Source of the DNA: Flavobacteriales bacterium
GTDB lineage: Bacteria; Bacteroidota; Bacteroidia; Flavobacteriales_F; PHOS-HE28
Reading direction: 5' to 3'
DNA: 11,969 nucleotides
Assembly: GCA_020635715.1 (NCBI GenBank)
Contig: JACJZG010000036.1
Span: forward strand, 1-11,969
Shown here: positions 8,229 to 11,969 of the stretch, piece by piece
How the letters are laid out: each line of letters begins with the position of its first letter
Numbering within the stretch: the stretch's first letter is position 1
Position numbers and translations under genes: made by a program
The notes under the pieces: model-generated
The model's database searches: none
What the model was told of the DNA's origin: nothing
Seen by the model: only the letters and a program-made list of their open reading frames with translations

Positions 8229-8415
8229 GCCGCCAAGGTGGGCCGATACATGGCACAGGACAGTATGCCTCGTGTGCTGGTGTTGGCTGTGTGACGTACG
8301 GTTGACCACACCAGTTCGAGCTGAACGACATGATCCGCCGTGAAGCCTGCTTCACGGCGGATCATGACAGGTGGATCGGTGTACACGGGCAGCGGACCAC
8401 CAGGTCGCACGGCGC
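8229..8415. other. Intergenic region upstream of the ABC permease gene
   Basis: This 187-base gap follows the OmpA-family gene and precedes the ABC permease, both on the minus strand. Besides the large palindrome I see no gene. The permease promoter should lie between the palindrome and 8228, but no TAnnTTTG-type or clear sigma-70 pair is evident there. Confidence 0.4.
8329..8366 (-). terminator. Perfect 18-base-arm inverted repeat, probable terminator of the OmpA-family gene
   Basis: The left arm CATGATCCGCCGTGAAGC (8329-8346) and the right arm GCTTCACGGCGGATCATG (8349-8366) are exact reverse complements around the two bases CT. In RNA this gives a 17-pair stem with a CCTG-type tetraloop. 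It begins 50 bases past the stop of the OmpA-family gene (8416), in a region with no coding, and the permease gene starts 100 bases farther on. No T-run follows on either strand, so it may act as a terminator without a U-tract, an mRNA 3'-end stabiliser, or a protein site; the DNA itself is a near-ideal 38-base palindrome. Confidence 0.6.
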
Positions 8416-9096
8416 TCACAACTCCCCTCGCTCGGCGGCCTTCTGCATCCGCTTGTTGGCATAGATCGCCACTTCCACACGACGGTTCTGGGCCTTCCCT
8501 TCGGCGGTGCCGTTGTCCGCCACCGGCTGCCCTTCTCCATATCCAACAGTGCTGATGCGGCCAGCCTGCACACCATCAGCGATCAACTGGCGCGAGACGC
8601 TCTTCGCCCGACGCTCCGAAAGACCGAGGTTGTAGTCGTCGGCTCCGTCAGCATCCGTGTGACCCTCGATCAGGATGTCGGTATCCTCGTACTTCAACAA
8701 GGTCTGGCCCAGTTCGTTCACGTTCTGCACGGCAGTGGAGTTCAGGTCGCTCTTGTCCACGGCGAAGAGCAGACCGCTGTCGAAGGTGATCTTGATGCCC
8801 TCCCCCACGCGGGTCACGGTGGCACCCTGCAGATCGCGCTGCAGTTCCTCGGCCTGCTTGTCCATATGACGACCGATCAGCGCGCCAGCAGTACCGCCGA
8901 CCGCCGCACCGATGATGGCACCGACCACCGTGCTGTTCTTGCCATCGAACTGGTTGCCGATAACGGCGCCCACTCCAGCGCCAGCACCGGCGCCGATCGC
9001 ACCGCCCTTCACGGCGCGTGAGGTATTACATGCAGGAACGGTCAAGGCCAGGCTGAGAATGCCGGCGATCGCGGAACGGGACAGGTGGTTCTTCAT
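8416..9096 (-). CDS. OmpA-family lipoprotein with glycine zipper (YiaD-like)
   Basis: This 226-residue protein probably anchors the outer membrane to peptidoglycan. It starts with a lipoprotein signal peptide (MKNHLSRSAIAGILSLALTVPAC, lipid Cys at 23). Residues 31-80 form a glycine zipper (GGAIGAGAGAGVGAVIG, then a second run GAIIGAAVGGTAGALIG), likely membrane-associated. The OmpA-like peptidoglycan-binding domain follows at about 100-215, with ITFDSGLLFAVDKSDL, the core motif EGHTDADGADDYNLGLSERRAKSV (Asp and Arg of this motif contact diaminopimelate in relatives) and NRRVEVAI at the end. The layout matches E. coli YiaD. A GGAAAG eight bases before the ATG may serve as a ribosome site. It is 143 bases downstream of the multicopper oxidase on the same strand; co-transcription is possible but not shown. 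Confidence 0.93.
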   Translation of the reverse strand: MKNHLSRSAIAGILSLALTVPACNTSRAVKGGAIGAGAGAGVGAVIGNQFDGKNSTVVGAIIGAAVGGTAGALIGRHMDKQAEELQRDLQGATVTRVGEGIKITFDSGLLFAVDKSDLNSTAVQNVNELGQTLLKYEDTDILIEGHTDADGADDYNLGLSERRAKSVSRQLIADGVQAGRISTVGYGEGQPVADNGTAEGKAQNRRVEVAIYANKRMQKAAERGEL

Positions 9097-9239
9097 GGCT
9101 TATGCTTTCCATGCTTGAAGACCATTCCAGTGCCAGGTCGAACTCGTGACCCAATACGCTGGCCCTGTGACCGTTCGCACATCGCGACCTGATAAAGCAT
9201 GTGGCAGGACCTCCCCACAATGGGAAGCCCAAGCCACCG
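9097..9239. other. Intergenic region between multicopper oxidase and OmpA-family gene
   Basis: This 143-base gap separates two genes on the minus strand. I see only a weak 4-base hairpin (TCCC/GGGA near 9217-9230) after the oxidase stop, no T-run and no gene. It is long enough for a separate promoter of the OmpA-family gene, but none can be pointed out with confidence. Confidence 0.3.
9105..9110 (-). promoter_or_regulatory. Possible ribosome binding site of the OmpA-family gene
   Basis: On the minus strand GGAAAG sits eight bases before the ATG at 9096. It is a partial match to the anti-Shine-Dalgarno complement and the best such match I see before any start in the window, which is otherwise poor in ribosome sites. 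It supports 9096 as the start. Confidence 0.35.
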
Positions 9240-11522
9240 TCAGTATGTCAGCGTCACCCCCACCCCGAAGCCCATGTCGCTGTCGTAGTGCGTCCGGAAA
9301 GCCCAAGTCTTATCGAAGACGTACCGTAGAGCGCCCATGTATTCATAGTCGCTGTTCACCATGGCGTCCAGGCGTAAGTGCGGTGTGAGCGGCATGTCCT
9401 CACGCATGAGTTGCGCGCGCAAGCGGCCGTCGGTGTCGATGCGCGCATCGAGTTTCACGAGCATGGGTAGCGTCCACCGGAAACCGATGTGGCCCACGCT
9501 GCGGCTGTCCTTGGTGTTGCCCTGGCTGAAGAGATTCTCCTCCGGCCCTTCGCCGTGCGTGCGGGTTCGCCAGTCGATGCCGGCATTGATGAACCACCAT
9601 TGCATCTTTCCGAGATAGCGACCGAAGTGTGTCTCCACCTCCTGGCCGTGCATCTCGGTGTAGCCCAGGCGCCACTCACCTTCCAAGGTCCAGCGTTTGC
9701 TCATCAGCATCGCTTCACCATCGATGCCGTTGTTGGCGAAGTCGCTCATGCCCATGAAGTGCCATTCCTTGTCCTCGCTCAGGAAGGTGCGCCAGGCGTG
9801 CTTCGGCAGCGGCAGCTCGGGCTTCGCGGGCGCATCGGCGTAGCTGAACACGCGACCCATGCCGCTCATCATGTGGTAGAGGATGTGACAGTGGAAGAAC
9901 CAATCACCTTCCTCTGTGCCGAGGAACTCGATGGTGTCGGTCTCCATCGGCATGATGTCCAGCACATTCTTCAGCGGGGCGTGGTCGCCTTGACCGTTCA
10001 CAACGCGGAAGAAGTGGCCATGCAGGTGCATGGGGTGGCGCATCATGCTGTTGTTGTACAGGATCACGCGGACGTTCTCGCCTTTGTGGATCAGGATCTT
10101 GTCCGTCTCGCTCACGGTCTTGTTGTTGATCGCCCATACGTAGTGGTCCATGTTGCCGGTCAGCTCGAAGCGGAGTTCGGTCACCGGGCCAGGCGGCAGC
10201 GCGGTGGAGGTGGGTGACCGCAGCATTGAATAGTTCAGTGTCACGATGTCCGACAGCGAGTTGCTGTTGTACATGCTGCCATGGTCCATATGCTCACCAT
10301 GCTCCATGGCCTTCTGCTTCGACTTCTTCTCCGGACCGGTGATCTCGGGATACATCACCACGTTCATGTCCATCTGCTGAAGGCTCATGTTCATGCCCAT
10401 GTCGTCGAGGTCGCCGTTCATCTTCATCATGCCGTTCATCATCTTCATGCCCTCGAAGTACTTGAGCGGTTGAAGCGGCGCGGCGAGTTGTTTGATGCCG
10501 TTGCCCAGCCAGACCGATGCCGAGCGCGTGCGGTCTTCAGCAGTGGCCAGCAATTCGTAGGCGGTGCTGTCGGCGGGGATGGTCACGATCACATCGTAGG
10601 TCTCGGCGATGCCCATGATGAAGCGATCCACCGGCACGGGCTCCACATCGGCGCCGTCGCTCGCCACCACGTCCATCTTCCCGCTCGCGTAGCTGATCCA
10701 GAAGTAGGTGCTCGCGCTGCCGTTGATGATCCGCACGCGGACGCGGTCACCGGCCTTCAGCTGCGGCACCTCATCCTCCCGCACGCCATTCGCGAGGAAG
10801 GCATCGTAGTACACATCGCTCACATCCATCGCGTTCATCCGCTTCCACTCGTTCTTCAATTTCGTGCCGAGCGCTCCCGCCTTGATCGCGTCGCTGTAGC
10901 TCTGCACGCTGCCCGGACGGATGCGGTGCTTCTTGATCGCGCTCCAGTCGTTCGCCGCGTGCAGCCGACGGTGCACCTCGTTGGGCTTCATGTCGGTCCA
11001 CTCGCTCAGCACCACCACGTGCTCGGGCATGGGCGCTACGCTACGCTTGTGGATGATGAGCGCACCGTACATGCCGTTCTGCTCCTGCGTGCCGGTGTGC
11101 GAATGGTACCAATAGGTGCCGTGCTGCACCAGCGGGAACTTGTACACCTGGGTCTCGCCCGCGCGGATCGGTGCGGTGGTGAGGTAGGGCACGCCGTCGT
11201 ATTCATTGGGCAGGATCAGCCCGTGCCAGTGGAGTGAGGTCTCCTCCCTCTCCATCACGTTGTGCACGATGATCAGCGCCGTATCGCCCTCGGTGAACTC
11301 CAGCGTCGGCATCGGGATGCTGCCGTTCACCGCGAAAGCCTTGCGCTCCTTGCCGGTGTAGTTCACGGTGGTGTCGCTGATGAAGAGCTCGTAGCGCGTC
11401 ACCTTGGGCGTGAAGTCGCCCTTCGGTACGCTGGTGCCGAGCGGACGCAGCCCTTGCGCTGCCTGACCCTGCGCCGCGAGCGCGAGCCCTGCGGAGAGCA
11501 GTATGGAAACCGCCAGTCTCAT
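9240..11522 (-). CDS. Multicopper oxidase (CopA-like) with C-terminal CopB-like beta-barrel extension
   Basis: This secreted oxidase probably converts Cu(I) to the less toxic Cu(II) with O2 as acceptor. I place the start at 11522, where the ATG overlaps the upstream stop (ATGA) and a Sec signal peptide follows (MRLAVSILLSAGLALAAQGQA); the frame runs back to 11636, but only as a shadow of the upstream gene. The three cupredoxin domains carry all four copper motifs: HWHG (98-101), HSH (140-142), HPMHLHG (496-502) and HCHILYHMMSGM (544-555), giving the ten His, the type-1 Cys545 and axial Met555. A Met/His-rich segment (358-420), as in CueO and PcoA/CopA, likely binds Cu(I). From about 575 the chain continues for 185 residues of alternating polar and aromatic strands, ending in GVGVTLTY, a typical outer-membrane beta-signal with terminal aromatic. 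This resembles CopB. No twin-Arg motif is seen, unlike many CopA proteins. At 760 residues it is longer than plain laccase-type oxidases. Confidence 0.94.
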   Translation of the reverse strand: MRLAVSILLSAGLALAAQGQAAQGLRPLGTSVPKGDFTPKVTRYELFISDTTVNYTGKERKAFAVNGSIPMPTLEFTEGDTALIIVHNVMEREETSLHWHGLILPNEYDGVPYLTTAPIRAGETQVYKFPLVQHGTYWYHSHTGTQEQNGMYGALIIHKRSVAPMPEHVVVLSEWTDMKPNEVHRRLHAANDWSAIKKHRIRPGSVQSYSDAIKAGALGTKLKNEWKRMNAMDVSDVYYDAFLANGVREDEVPQLKAGDRVRVRIINGSASTYFWISYASGKMDVVASDGADVEPVPVDRFIMGIAETYDVIVTIPADSTAYELLATAEDRTRSASVWLGNGIKQLAAPLQPLKYFEGMKMMNGMMKMNGDLDDMGMNMSLQQMDMNVVMYPEITGPEKKSKQKAMEHGEHMDHGSMYNSNSLSDIVTLNYSMLRSPTSTALPPGPVTELRFELTGNMDHYVWAINNKTVSETDKILIHKGENVRVILYNNSMMRHPMHLHGHFFRVVNGQGDHAPLKNVLDIMPMETDTIEFLGTEEGDWFFHCHILYHMMSGMGRVFSYADAPAKPELPLPKHAWRTFLSEDKEWHFMGMSDFANNGIDGEAMLMSKRWTLEGEWRLGYTEMHGQEVETHFGRYLGKMQWWFINAGIDWRTRTHGEGPEENLFSQGNTKDSRSVGHIGFRWTLPMLVKLDARIDTDGRLRAQLMREDMPLTPHLRLDAMVNSDYEYMGALRYVFDKTWAFRTHYDSDMGFGVGVTLTY

Positions 11523-11969
11523 TTCGCGATCGTGCGCTTCACGCTTCCGCAGGTGAGCATCATGCTCCCGTAGAAGGGGTTCTTGATCGCCTTGTCGCGG
11601 CTCAGCCAGTCGGCACCGCCTTCGTACATGGGGCAATGGTCCAGGTAGATCGTGCCCTCGCCGGCGGCCTCGGCCAGTTGCAGCATCGGCGCGGTGAGCT
11701 GCGCGAAGAGTTTGCGTTGCTTCGCCAGGTCCGCCGTCTCGCTCAACGGATGCACCACCGGCATCGCGGCTGTCATCACCTGTTCCCAGGTGCCCTGCTG
11801 CGCGGCCGGGAGCTTGTCGGCATCCACGCTGTGCATGGCCTCGTCCAGCGCGGTAGCGCTCTTCTTGGCCTGGGCGCCGTTGCCTGCCACCAGCGCATCC
11901 TTCAACTCGAAGTAGCGCGCTAAGACGGCCTCGAACGCCGACTTCTCCTGCACCGGGTCCATGGGCTGT
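11519..11969 (-). CDS. DUF3347-domain protein, N-terminus beyond the window edge
   Basis: At least 147 residues are visible and the frame stays open to the window end, so the ATG at 11962 may be internal; a signal peptide probably lies outside (the residues just before it read QP, as after a cleavage site). The DUF3347 pattern is good: an N-terminal helix (VLARYFELKDALVAGN), a helical middle (QRKLFAQLTAPMLQLAE), then the hallmark YLDHCPMYEGGADWLS and NPFYGSMMLTCGSV. The Cys and Met residues of CPM (110-112) and MMLTCG (134-139) are plausible metal ligands. In Bacteroidota this domain occurs beside or fused to heavy-metal efflux and copper proteins. Here its stop overlaps the start of the multicopper oxidase by four bases, so the two are almost surely one operon and likely act on copper in the periplasm. 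The biochemical role is not established. Confidence 0.9.
   Translation of the reverse strand, partial: QPMDPVQEKSAFEAVLARYFELKDALVAGNGAQAKKSATALDEAMHSVDADKLPAAQQGTWEQVMTAAMPVVHPLSETADLAKQRKLFAQLTAPMLQLAEAAGEGTIYLDHCPMYEGGADWLSRDKAIKNPFYGSMMLTCGSVKRTIAK

Noticed and set aside
8229..8309. Upstream start for the ABC permease adding 27 residues.
   Set aside because: The added residues are His/Thr-rich and unlike the family, while MWKNYLLMAWRTLKRDK at 8228 matches the usual N-terminus.
10281..11237. Long His-rich open frame (318 codons) on the plus strand opposite the multicopper oxidase, which could look like a metal-binding protein.
   Set aside because: It is the antisense of a Met/His/Asp-rich conserved gene: CAT on one strand is ATG on the other, so the Met-rich insert reads as His-rich. 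The oxidase motifs on the minus strand are unmistakable.
11523..11636. Upstream ATG for the multicopper oxidase giving 38 more residues, with an Arg-rich stretch that might suggest a Tat signal.
   Set aside because: Those codons lie inside the conserved DUF3347 C-terminus (CPM and MLTCG motifs) in another frame. The ATG at 11522 gives a proper Sec signal peptide and an ATGA overlap.

Overview
The window looks like a chromosomal segment from a GC-rich member of the Bacteroidota, most likely an uncultured Flavobacteriales- or Chitinophagales-like lineage. Four features point there: an 800-residue duplicated FtsX/MacB-type permease with no ATPase beside it; a DUF3347 protein next to a multicopper oxidase; a DUF1572-type DinB protein; and a general lack of Shine-Dalgarno sequences before the starts. 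The codons are strongly biased to G/C in the third position. The lineage is inferred from protein style and was not tested by any search.

Layout, left to right. (1) Positions 2-4383, plus strand: the end of an efflux operon. It holds an RND (HAE1-type) proton-driven inner-membrane pump, cut at its N-terminus by the window edge, followed by a TolC-type outer-membrane channel. Their reading frames overlap by four bases (ATGA). The periplasmic adaptor of this tripartite pump is not in the window and probably lies upstream. (2) Positions 4488-5786: two small, divergently transcribed soluble proteins, an SRPBCC/AHSA1 protein (minus) and a DinB/DUF1572 protein (plus). They share a 252-base intergenic region that contains a clear hairpin. 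(3) Positions 5811-8228, minus strand: a large FtsX/MacB-type ABC permease. (4) Positions 8416-9096, minus strand: an OmpA-family glycine-zipper lipoprotein. A perfect 18-base-arm inverted repeat (8329-8366) follows it and is probably its terminator. (5) Positions 9240-11969, minus strand: a copper-handling pair. A DUF3347 protein (N-terminus beyond the window) overlaps by ATGA with a multicopper oxidase.

How they work together. The RND pump and the TolC channel are two of the three parts of one drug or xenobiotic efflux machine. The DUF3347 protein and the multicopper oxidase form a translationally coupled periplasmic copper tolerance unit. The oxidase is the most notable gene. It has all four copper-ligand motifs, a Met/His-rich segment of the kind that binds Cu(I), and a C-terminal extension of about 185 residues that reads like a small outer-membrane beta-barrel of the CopB type, so CopA-like and CopB-like functions may sit in one chain. 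The middle genes show no obvious link to either system.

Nothing in the window looks like a phage, transposon, CRISPR array, tRNA or rRNA. I do not see a clearly new multigene system. The points most worth a second look are the oxidase-barrel fusion, the odd 52-residue tail of the RND pump, and the 38-base palindrome.
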